From contig NC_090750.1 of NCBI RefSeq assembly GCF_036898095.1, positions 84,027,276 to 84,091,275 of the forward strand: a stretch of DNA of 64,000 bases, given 5' to 3'. Each line of letters opens with the position of its first letter. The stretch's first letter is position 1. Of this stretch, positions 55,190 through 64,000 are shown in pieces. Below the pieces are notes generated by a model. That model was not told where the DNA came from. It made no database searches and worked only from the letters and a program-made list of their open reading frames with translations. The position numbers were made by a program, and so were the translations under genes. This DNA is from Palaemon carinicauda. Its lineage: Eukaryota; Arthropoda; Malacostraca; Decapoda; Palaemonidae.

Positions 55190-56905
55190 CATACATACAT
55201 ACATATACCAAAGGCACTTCCCCCAATTTTGGGGGGTAGCCGACAACAACAAGAAACAAAACAAAAAGGGGACCTCTACTCTCTACGTTCCTCCAGCCTA
55301 ACCAGGGACTCAGCCGAGTTCAGCTGGTACTGCTAGGGTGCCACAGCCCAACCTCCCACATTTCCACCACAGATGAAGTTTCATACTGCTGAGTCCCCTA
55401 CTGCTGCTACCTCCACGGTCATCTAAGGCACCGGAGGAAGCAGCAGGGCCTACCGGAACTGCGTCACAATCGCTCGCCATTCATTCCTATTTCTAGCACG
55501 CTCTCTTGCCTCTCTCACATCTATCCTCCTATCACCCAGAGCTTTCTTCACACCATCCATCCACCCAAACCTTGGCCTTCCTCTTGTACTTCTCCCATCA
55601 ACTCTTGCATTCATCACCTTCTTTAGCAGACAGCCATTTTCCATTCTCTCAACATGGCCAAACCACCTCAACACATTCATATCCACTCTAGCCGCTAACT
55701 CATTTCTTACACCCGTTCTCACCCTCACCACTTCGTTCCTAACCCTATCTACTCGAGATACACCAGCCATACTCCTCAGACACTTCATCTCAAACACATT
55801 CAATTTCTGTCTCTCCATCACTTTCATTCCCCACAACTCCGATCCATACATCACAGTTGGTACAATCACTTTCTCATATAGAACTCTCTTTACATTCATG
55901 CCCAATCCTCTATTTTTTACTACTCCCTTAACTGCCCCCAACACTTTGCAACCTTCATTCACTCTCTGACGTACATCTGCTTCCACTCCACCATTTGCTG
56001 CAACAACAGACCCCAAGTACTTAAACTGATCCACCTCCTCAAGTAACTCTCCATTCAACATGACATTCAACCTTGCACCACCTTCCCTTCTCGTACATCT
56101 CATAACCTTACTCTTACCCACATTAACTCTCAACTTCCTTCTCTCACACACCCTTCCAAATTCTGTCACTAGTCGGTCAAGCTTCTCTTCTGTGTCTGCT
56201 ACCAGTACAGTATCATCCGCAAACAACAACTGATTTACCTCCCATTCATGATCATTCTCGCCTACCAGTTTTAATCCTCGTCCAAGCACTCTGGCATTCA
56301 CCTCTCTCACCACTCCATCAACATACAAGTTAAACAACCACGGCGACATCACACATCCCTGTCTCAGCCCCACTCTCACCGGAAACCAATCGCTCACCTC
56401 ATTTCCTATTCTAACACATGCTTTACTACCTGTGTAGAAACTTTTCACTGCTTGCAACAACCTTCCACCAACTCCATATAACCTCATCACATTCCACATT
56501 GCTTCCCTATCAACTCTATCATATGCTTTCTCCAGATCCATAAACGCAACATACACCTCCTTACCTTTTGCTAAATATTTCTCGCATATCTGCCTAACTG
56601 TAAAAATCTGATTCATACAACCCCTACCTCTTCTAAAACCACCCTGTACTTCCAAGATTGCATTCTCTGTTTTATCCTTAATCCTATTAATCAGTATTCT
56701 ACCATACACTTTTCCAACTACACTCAACAAACTAATACCTCTTGAATTACAACACTCATGCACATCTCCCTTACCCTTATATAGTGGTACAATACATGCA
56801 CAGACCCAATCTACTGGTACCATTGACAACACAAAACACACATTAAACAATCTCACCAACCATTCAAGTACAGTCACACCCCCTTCCTTCAACATCTCAG
56901 CTTTT
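55190..56905 (-). mobile_element. 5'-truncated LINE insertion with target duplication
   Basis: Flanked by identical 11-bp TTGGTGGTTAA (55179-55189 and 56906-56916). On the minus strand the element ends in a GTATGTATG tail (ATACATACAT on the + strand at 55190-55205). 1716 bp, entirely RT C-terminal coding sequence plus a short 3' UTR. It is inserted in the MITE. Confidence 0.9.
55450..56905 (-). CDS. LINE reverse transcriptase, open but 5'-truncated
   Basis: The minus-strand frame is continuous for 530 codons from 57042 to 55450; the first ~46 codons are host DNA, and LINE text starts at about 56905 (AEMLKEGGVTVLEWLVRLFN). RT motifs in order: GGFRRGRGCMNQIFTVRQI, motif A FMDLEKAYDRVD, motif B LRQGCVMSPWLFNLY, motif C LLFADDTVLVAD, then KLRVNVGKSKVM and QFKYLGSVV (motif D/E). 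The C-terminal region includes LRWFGHVERM and RGRPRFGWMDGVKK. The endonuclease domain is missing because of truncation. No stop or frameshift was seen in what remains, so the insertion is fairly young. The clade (RTE, CR1/L2 or related) is not certain by eye. Confidence 0.88.
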
Positions 56906-57206
56906 TTGGTGGTTAAGGGTTGGAAATTTCCAAATAGCCTGGGGTTAAAAGGGAACCTTTTGAACTGTACTGCACGTGTTTCACACACGCTCGCACACTG
57001 TAATGGTATTTCCTTTTTCTGTATATATCGCTCTTCCCCCACACTGATAACAGAACCTGTTTAAGCTTTCCTTTTTCATGCAATGGCTGGTTTTAATTTT
57101 TGTGATGTTCTTGCTCGCAAGTACTTGTATATAATAAGTTTGTTGCCTGTTTAATGAAGTTTAGTTGCATTCTTCTCGCCTCTATGTTATAAACTAACAG
57201 CCTACT

Positions 57207-58060
57207 CGCACAATTGGTGACTGCTGGAGAAACAGGTCCCTCCTGCCTTCCCACTGCTGTCCCCTACTATTTCATGATGCCACCCTCCGACTCTGACTCT
57301 ACTCTCCACGCCACATCCATGAAACTACCACCCTTCACCAGTATAGAGACATTCGCTTGGTTTCAGCACGCTGAGGTTCAGCTTTGCATCGGGCGTGATT
57401 CACTCAGGCAATAAGGCAGACTACAGTATGCCCTCGCGGAGATCCCCGGGGACACTTTCCCGGAAATCTCCAATTGGCTTTGTAAACAAGGGGACAGCCC
57501 AATAGTGTACAATGCCCTCAAATCATACCTCCTGGAGCAGTACTCGCCATTGCCAGCCACCTGTATAACTAAGGTTTTCAGCTCTCTCAACAACCATTGA
57601 GGGACCAAAAGGCTTCGCTCGCCCTAAGGGTAATGACCAGTATTGCTTGCCTGCAATCTGCCGCAAACGGCTCACCTTGGCAGGTGAACCTACTTCACCT
57701 GTACGCTGCCATCCCGATGTCGATATTTTGCTCATGAAGGACCTGATGACCAAAGTCGACACCCTTATGGACAGCTACATTCACTACATTCAAGACCTCC
57801 ATCAACGCCTCCACTCCTAATGAAGAGGAAAACTATTCAACATCGACCGAAGTTGACGGGAATGGGGTAGGACACACTCCCACCCCGTGACAAAGCTGCC
57901 CACCATCTACATATGCAACCCTTCATTTACTGTCCAAACCACAACTTCAACCACTTACTGATGCCCATCGGCTGGAGACATGCTACTGCTACTCCAAATT
58001 TGCGGCTGCTGTGAAGAAATGTGTGAACAGTTGTCAGTGGCCAAAATCTTGTAAGTAGGC
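57207..58060 (+). pseudogene. Ty3/gypsy LTR retrotransposon gag remnant
   Basis: ATTGGTGACTGCTGG at about 57217 resembles the leader start after a gypsy LTR (ATTGGTGAC...). Broken frames then read MKLPPFTSIETFAWFQHAEV, EIPGDTFPEISNWLCKQGDS and NALKSYLLEQYSPLPAT, the capsid-like Gag core. Later come VDTLMDSYIHYIQDLH-like text and a short Cys-containing end (CYCSKFAAAVKKCV). Several stops. The stretch 56954-57206 may be the end of its LTR, but no second LTR was found. Confidence 0.65.
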
Positions 58061-58469
58061 CATTGCTTGCAGTGGTGGCCTACCCTATTGTTAACGGACC
58101 TGGCCGGTATACCAATATATGGGGGTATAGGAAGAACAACAAAATCCTGAAAAATTTCACTGAGCTTCGTATGGCATTGGAGAATGCATACACGAAATTT
58201 ATTTCCAAAATTCTTCTTCCTTTCATAGTCACAGGGTTATTAGTAAAAGTAACTCAATAAACCAAAGACATTGTTCCCTACAAAAAAATGTATTTCTTCT
58301 GTTATTGTAAATTTTGATAATTACATTTTAATATAAAACAAATTGTAAGCAGTGACTTACTGGTACATAAGGTGTAAAGATCTATAACTGCATCACTTAC
58401 AAGGTTCTGAGTTTTGGTAGCCCTGGATAAGTACTCAGCCAGTTGGAATAGGGACTTCCTCTTACCAAG

Positions 58470-58570
58470 TATTAGTCTCCTATGTAAAGGACGAAGATTT
58501 GTATTTGTCAGAACAAATGACAAATTTGGATATAATTTGTATTTTCCTAACTATACAAACCTAAGTCCTT
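58470..58570 (+). repeat. DIRS-F internal complementary region
   Basis: CTATGTAAAGGACGAAGATT, the ACAAATGACAAAT core and TTTGTATTTTCCTAACTATA. The left half mirrors the left element end at 54595-54637. The right half is like that of DIRS-B. Confidence 0.7.
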
Positions 58571-58763
58571 AACTAATACTTTCCCGCCATCACCTATTCC
58601 CTAGAAAGTCCCGACTGTAATCAGAATGAGTGCTCAGTGAGCAAGCAGAGGGCCGGGGCTTCACCGCTCCCGAGTTACCAGCCACCTGTTTACACCTCGT
58701 TATTAAAGTTTAATATCCGTATATTCCACATTTGCTGATAATCTATTCCCTATGTAAAGGACT

Positions 58764-60397
58764 CTTCTTGCTGTGTTTTGTCTGCCTCAGCTGATCCTCA
58801 GAAAAAAAAGGTTAACAGTTACAATACGTATGTGCAAAATATGTCTGGCTGTAATGTACAAAAGACACTTCTTAAGTACTGTATAGATTTATGTATAACT
58901 TCTTTTTAATCTTGTTAAAGATATGAATTTGATATACTGTACTGTACCTATTTGTATGTACATGATTTAGAAAGTGAACTTTTAAAGAGTTTAGGTTGAA
59001 ATGAGCCTAAAAAAAATACATTAACTGCAGGTTTGGTTAATAGAGGTTTTTATCTTGACAGCCATCATGATATATCTCAATATAATCAATTTATTTTTTT
59101 CGAGTGTCATTAGGCTTTCATTCACAATCCCATATACCTCTTAATTTTTTTTTATTAGTCACAAATTACAATCACCAAAGCAAAGCGACATGTTTATAGA
59201 CTAATATAGGATGGTTAATTTTGAACATGGCAGGGTTTAAGAAGTGTGGTACTTACAGTAGATGGAAAGAGGAGAAAAAATAAGACGTTACAAAGCAATT
59301 CATCATAATAAAGAGATTTGTAAAACCTTAAGTACCATTTACTCTGCTGCATGAGTGAGGTTAGGCATATCTGAAGGAGATGGATAGCTAATTGAGAGAA
59401 GATCAAATGGATCGAACGAAAAGTTTTGTAGACATTAAACAATCCATGCTTGGCCAAAGGATTGTTCCAAAGAGAAGTTAGCTCTGTAGTACTTGGCAGA
59501 TTCCCCTCACTTAGGTAAGTAAAAACAATATTGTTTACAAATGCAAAAGTGAAGCAAAGGTACAAGAAAGTTCTATGTACGCTAATATGTTATGAGCATG
59601 TGAGAACCAGACTTTGAAATGGATTAGTGGGTTGAGGACTTTTGTCAAGTTTACAACTTTGTCGTCATCTTATGTTCAGAGGTGAGAAAGGAGTAACTGA
59701 AAATAAGCAGGACAATGGAGAACTATTTTTAGTTGATGGATTAGATCCTCATTGGAAAGATTGATATGGAAAGAAGTTTAGTTGTTGGCAAGGAAGAGTG
59801 TTTATAAAAAATCTATGAAAATGAGAGTTTGAAAGCAATGAGCAAAACTTGTTTGTGGCTCTCAGACCTGAACGTCCTGAAGAAAGCCTATAGAGTTTAC
59901 GGAAGCATAATGGAATGATGGTGAATAGGGGAGTTGTTATTAAAAGCGGAAAATAAGTTACAGTATGATAGAAGTGAATTATGTTGTTGATCATTTCCTT
60001 TTTAATATCTTCATGGGTGGAGTTATGCGAGGAAAATACAGGGTTAAGAACAGCACATATACTGTAATTATTTCTGGATACTGAATTTTCCTGAGACCTG
60101 CATTTAGTAGGAGGCAGCACCATAAACGAGATGCAAATAGTGTGTAAATTGTTGGCTTAAGCCAACACCTATACTTTACCTACAATTTTCAGGTCCAAAA
60201 GTCACGAGAAACTGTAGCCTAGATAGCCTACCATTGATATTAGTACATAGGCTATAATGTTTTACTTATTTTATAGTATAAGGATAACACAGCCCACTTT
60301 TCATTGTTTCATAGACAAAGTTTGTTTTGTTATTTATAAGTTAAATAATGCCTTTTATATATTACCCAGTTTTTCAACTGTATATTCCCCGCTACTG
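58764..60397. other. unannotated AT-rich stretch
   Basis: No gene, splice-flanked exon or known repeat supported. Minus-strand frames at 59215-59565 and 59749-60123 have no recognisable motifs and are probably chance. Confidence 0.5.
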
Positions 60398-60490
60398 GCC
60401 TTTGCAGTGGTAATGCGTTTGCCTTGCATTCCCATGGTGGCAGAATGATTGCAGTCTGGGACTGTGAGTATAAGGTGTTTGCTAGGAAGG
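60398..60490 (+). repeat. possible tRNA-derived SINE remnant
   Basis: GGCCTTTGCAGTGGTAATGC followed by GTTTGCCTTGCATTCCCATG resembles the A-box half of a tRNA-derived SINE. The expected B box (GTTCGAATCC) would fall at AGAATGATTGCAGTC and is decayed. The similarity is weak. Confidence 0.3.
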
Positions 60491-61479
60491 TTACTTCTGT
60501 AACTGGGCATCACATTTTGGGGACTTGGCTTGCCTGCCCTTTGTACCAAGTCCATAAATCCAATCTGAATAACATAAAAGGGCGTGCAGTTTCTTACACA
60601 AGCTTGTGCATATCACTGAAACAATCTAAATAAATTTTACATTATAAGAAAGAAGTTTTTCGTAGGAAACATTAAAAGAGACATTTACCCAACACCAGGA
60701 AAAATTGAACTATACAAGTAGGCTGTGTTGCAGTTCTCTTAGTAAGCCCAGTAGAGCTAAAATTCATATCTGCAAATTGATTTACATTTAAAGCAAGTCA
60801 TAGTAGATACTGGACATTACACTGAAATAAGTTCTACTGTGTTGACATAGTGTATTTATTTTTTCCATAAGTTAGAAAAAACCTACTTCTTTAATGTGAT
60901 GTCACTGTAAACTATAAATGTATTTCACAAAATTACATCCAATAGAATAATTCTAGATACAGTAGCACAAAAGGAAATGTAATTTTGTATAGTAGTTAAC
61001 TGCTGTAGTTATGCCTTAAATCTTGAAAACTTTAGCGTTTTCTTTGTATAAATCCTGCATAATAGAAAATGAGTTCTATGAGTAACAAAACAATATGATT
61101 ATTTTTTTTTCCACCAGGAAGGGGAATTGCTGTACCGAAATACTTCTTTTATATCTACATAACACAAACGAAAAGGTAAAAAATGTAAGGTATGTAGCAA
61201 TTCAATACTGATAAGTCCCAGTAATGAAATGGGGAATAATTCTGTAGTAATATGTCCTTGATTTGTGTTAATATCTATTCGTGTGAATGTTGCTTATAAA
61301 TACCTTAACTTAAAATCCTCTAAATTCAGTCAAATACAATTTATACTGATCACTTTACCAATTATCAGGTAGGCAAGATATGTTAGTTGGATAATCGTGA
61401 AATTGGCAAAAGCCTATTTTCAAGATTATTTTTAGATCGTTCCAACTCAGGAGTACGTCATCCTAAACTAAAATGATCT

Positions 61480-61480
<1 letters not shown>
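60491..61480. other. unannotated AT-rich stretch
   Basis: No gene or repeat recognised. Confidence 0.5.

Positions 61481-61546
<66 letters not shown>
61481..61546. repeat. (AC)n microsatellite
   Basis: Uninterrupted AC tract of about 66 bp. A shorter AC tract lies at about 61888-61908 inside the SINE-like element. Confidence 0.97.
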
Positions 61547-61550
<4 letters not shown>

Positions 61551-61744
61551 CTTAAGCCTATACGTTGCAGGTTTTGTACATCTATTTATTAATGTATGAT
61601 ACTGCTCTGGTAGTTATAAAAATAGTAAAAATAATATTTATAGCGTATTCAGGATTTCATTGTTATAAAAATTCTTAATTCATTAACCCGTTTCACTACC
61701 AAAGTCTTTATTGTCTTTTTTTGCCGTAAATGTTGCTTTGCTGC

Positions 61745-62428
61745 CAAAGAAACAGGTAGTAGGGTGGCCAGGGCACCAGCCACCCGTTGAGATACTACCG
61801 CTAGAGAGTTATGGGGTCTTTAGACTGGCCAGACAGTACTACATTGGACCCCTTTCTCTCGTTACGGTTCATTTTCCTTTTGCTTACACACACACACACA
61901 CACACACTGAAGAGTCTGGCATATTCTTTACACATTTTCCTCTGTCCTCATACACCTGACAACACAGATTACCAAACAATTCTTCTTCACTCAGTGGGGT
62001 TACGCCCCTGTAATTGTTTAGTGGCCACTTTCCTCTTGGTAAAGGTAGAAGAGACTCTTTAGCGATGGTAAGCAGCTCTTCTAGGAGAAGGACACACCAA
62101 AATCAAATCATTGTTCTATAGTCTTGGGTAGTGTCGTAGCCTCTGTACCATGTCCTTCCACTGTCTTGGGTTAGAGTTCTCTTGCTTGAGGGTACATTCG
62201 AGCACACTATTCTATTTCAATTCACTTCGCCTTGTTTTATTTAATTTCTATAGTTTACGTAGGAGATATTTATTTTAATGTTCTTACTGCTCTTGAAATA
62301 TTTTATCTTTTCTTGTTTCCTTTCCTCACTGGGATATTTTCCTTGTTGGAGCCCCTGGGTCTATAGCATCCTGCTTTTCCTACTAGGGTTGTAACTTAGC
62401 TAATAATAATAATAATAATAATAATAAA
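61745..62428 (+). mobile_element. SINE-like element, full-length reference copy
   Basis: About 680 bp. Head block GGCCAGGGCACCAGCCACCC to ACAGTACTACATTGGACC, an AC tract, middle block TTTAGTGGCCACTTTCCTCTT to AGCAGCTCTTCTAGGAGAAG, then GGGTTAGAGTTCTCTTGCTT and the LINE-like 3' end (TATTTATTTTAATGTTCTTAC, CCTCACTGGGATATTTTCC, ACTAGGGTTGTAACTTAGC) and the (TAA)n tail 62401-62428. No coding capacity and no clear Pol III promoter boxes were seen by eye. Confidence 0.85.
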
Positions 62429-63258
62429 ACATTTCAAGCTGCCAGAGAAGGAGAGCCATCTAGGGGCAATTTGGTGAAGCTAGTAACGTTGCCAGTTGCC
62501 ACGGAGAATCATCGGATGTTACTTACTGACTTAGTGCTTCTCTACATACGAAGTAGATTTTTGTTTTATTATTCAGCCATTGGCGTTGACTTCTTCTGTG
62601 TAAATACTGGAATGCATAGTGAAATGCATTCAAATGTGGAATGCAATTACAACATGCGGAAACCTGTATCCGAGACGCTCATGCAACTACAACTCCATCA
62701 TTGCAAGAGGAAGATACTATCGGCGTTATTAATGGAAGGTAAATAACCGTAAATATTTAGTATTTAGTATTAATGGGGGTATATTAACTTGTCATTGGTT
62801 GTAATTGTTATAATAGAACTGATAGTAACTTAGCTAATAATAATAATAATAATAATAATAAAACATTTCAAGCTGCCAGAGAAGGAGAGCCATCTAGGGG
62901 CAATTTGGTGAAGCTAGTAACGTTGCCAGTTGCCACGGAGAATCATCGGATGTTACTTACTGACTTAGTGCTTCTCTACATACGAAGTAGATTTTTGTTT
63001 TATTATTCAGCCATTGGCGTTGACTTCTTCTGTGTAAATACTGGAATGCATAGTGAAATGCATTCAAATGTGGAATGCAATTACAACATGCGGAAACCTG
63101 TATCCGAGACGCTCATGCAACTACAACTCCATCATTGCAAGAGGAAGATACTATCGGCGTTATTAATGGAAGGTAAATAACCGTAAATATTTAGTATTTA
63201 GTATTAATGGGGGTATATTAACTTGTCATTGGTTGTAATTGTTATAATAGAACTGATA
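62391..63258. repeat. 434-bp tandem duplication, perfect by eye
   Basis: 62391-62824 and 62825-63258 are identical as read, including the length of the (TAA)n tract and a 91-codon open frame (62471-62746 and 62905-63180). The frame encodes ENHRMLLTDLVLLYIRS and YNMRKPVSETLMQLQLHHCK and ends just after a possible donor (GAAGGTAAATAA). It is not recognised. The duplication starts in the last 10 bases before the SINE-like tail, so the tail is also doubled. Confidence 0.95.
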
Positions 63259-64000
63259 GTAAAGATTATACCTTGGTATTACCTTTGTCCAGTATGTGTA
63301 AATACATCATAGGCCTAGTCCTTGTTCGTGTTCCGATAGGTTTATTGGTTATGGCAAAACTTGCTTAACCATTAGGCCGATGGTGGCAATTTCCCAGTAG
63401 GAGGGGTTTGCTGGATTCATGGGGTTGTGGATTTGCACTGGCAGGAAGATTCCATTGGAACCGTATGTCATATAGTAAATGGGTATTATTTGTTTTACAG
63501 CCTCTTCATTCCGAGAGGTAAGGATATTAAGCTAAGCCTAAGTGCATAGGTGGTTTACGGAAGGTTTTAGGGAACTTTTGTAGTTGGAGTGTGTGTAAAA
63601 TTTCACGTTATGATTAAAAAACCACATTTTAAAAGGGATGCAAACACAAGAACACTAACTTAAGGTTCCCCACCTAACCTAACTTAGGAACTGTATCCGT
63701 ACCTCCTTACCTACCTGGCGGATCTTTAGCTTACCTTAAGACTAAGTCTCGGCCCTGTGTTTGCTTCTTAGCTGGCTTGACTCCTGGCAAGGTAACGCGA
63801 ATCAGAATACTTTTTAAATCGTAAAACTAGTGTCATAATATTGAATTTCAGCCAAAGATATACAATATTTTCTCCATAAAGAAAATAGATTCGACGAGTA
63901 ACAAGAAAGTTTACGCTTGTCCCAACTAATTACATACATCAAAGTTATCGAATGTGTTGATGTAGCTCAGGTTAGGGAACTTAGTGGTTTGCTGGCTTGG
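63259..64000. other. unannotated end of window
   Basis: No gene or repeat supported. A short CCTAACCTAACTTAGG word at 63672 is noted but not interpreted. Confidence 0.5.

Larger units (their letters stand above)
54924..56953. mobile_element. TTAA-type MITE (interrupted by a LINE)
   Basis: The left end CCCTTTTACCCCCAAAGG sits after TTAA (54920-54923). The right end CCTGGGGTTAAAAGGG ends at 56953, next to AACC. Removing the LINE and one target duplication leaves a unit of about 300 bp with inverted ends. It contains the perfect 18-bp palindrome GGACGTACCGGTACGTCC (54984-55001) and a diverged first copy (GGACGTACTGGTACGT). TTAA flanks suggest a piggyBac-type miniature element; the right flank is mutated. 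Confidence 0.65.
54595..58763 (+). mobile_element. DIRS derivative (DIRS-F) filled with nested insertions
   Basis: Left ITR 54625-54749 and right ITR 58633-58762 are diverged inverted repeats (CCTTTACATAGGGAA.TAG, TAACGAGGTGTAAA.AGGTGGCTGGTA, GCTTGCTCACTGAG). An ICR with core ACAAATGACAAAT lies at 58513-58525. The outer left end TTTGTTCCAGTACTAAAACAAG pairs with the left half of the ICR. The outer right end is missing after 58763. No RT or recombinase remains between the ends; instead there are a MITE, a LINE and a gypsy gag remnant. Confidence 0.7.

Noticed and set aside
57214..58260. A functional host gene in the gypsy-like region
   Set aside because: The readable text is retroviral-type Gag core with several stops and frame changes.
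59215..60123. Two minus-strand frames of 116 and 124 codons
   Set aside because: AT-rich, no motif, no flanking splice signals; compatible with chance.
62471..63180. Duplicated 91-codon frame as a tandem gene pair
   Set aside because: No recognisable domain and no splice acceptor. The identity reflects the DNA duplication, not selection on protein.

Overview
This is a eukaryotic nuclear window with no operons. Coding sequence is sparse, long introns are filled with transposons, and there are many (TC)n, (AC)n, (AT)n and (TAA)n microsatellites. DIRS-type tyrosine-recombinase retrotransposons, hAT, PIF/Harbinger and RTE-like elements and a LINE/SINE pair all occur. This mix, especially the abundance of DIRS, fits an arthropod and most likely a decapod crustacean. 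That assignment is inference from repeat content.

The one convincing host gene is on the + strand: a RNF4-type SUMO-targeted ubiquitin ligase. Three exons (36577-37656, 47574-47898, 52277-52716) join with matching phases and consensus splice sites into a 614-residue C-terminal part of the protein. It carries a tandem array of SUMO-acceptor motifs, SUMO-interacting motifs, an arginine-rich stretch and a C-terminal C3HC4 RING. A candidate promoter (duplicated CCAAT/CRE module, 16282-16363) and a 9-nt coding first exon (16463-16471) fit its phase but are unproven. The introns hold most of the mobile elements described below.

Layout. 1-2376: minisatellite with higher-order structure, running into a 500-N gap. 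2377-17536: microsatellites, several copies of a (TAA)n-tailed SINE-like family, decayed hAT and RTE-like pieces, fragments of a LINE whose 3' tail matches the SINE-like family, and a foldback element. 17537-24303: a young DIRS element with 158-bp identical inverted termini and a well-preserved internal complementary region, but an internally deleted RT. 24304-30161: a second, older DIRS. 30162-31746: a broken PIF/Harbinger element. 31975-36345: a third DIRS remnant. 36577-37656: RNF4-like exon. 37799-47264: a fourth DIRS-like region containing a 2.7-kb hAT element with an 8-bp target duplication. 47574-54475: remaining exons and 3' UTR, with LINE, DIRS and SINE-like insertions in the intron. 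54595-58763: a DIRS derivative containing a MITE that itself contains a 5'-truncated LINE, plus a gypsy gag remnant. 58764-64000: mostly unrecognised AT-rich DNA, ending with a full-length SINE-like copy and a 434-bp tandem duplication that appears perfect.

Apart from the RNF4-like exons, almost every protein-like reading frame belongs to a mobile element, usually a broken one. I saw no tRNA or rRNA gene and no CRISPR array.
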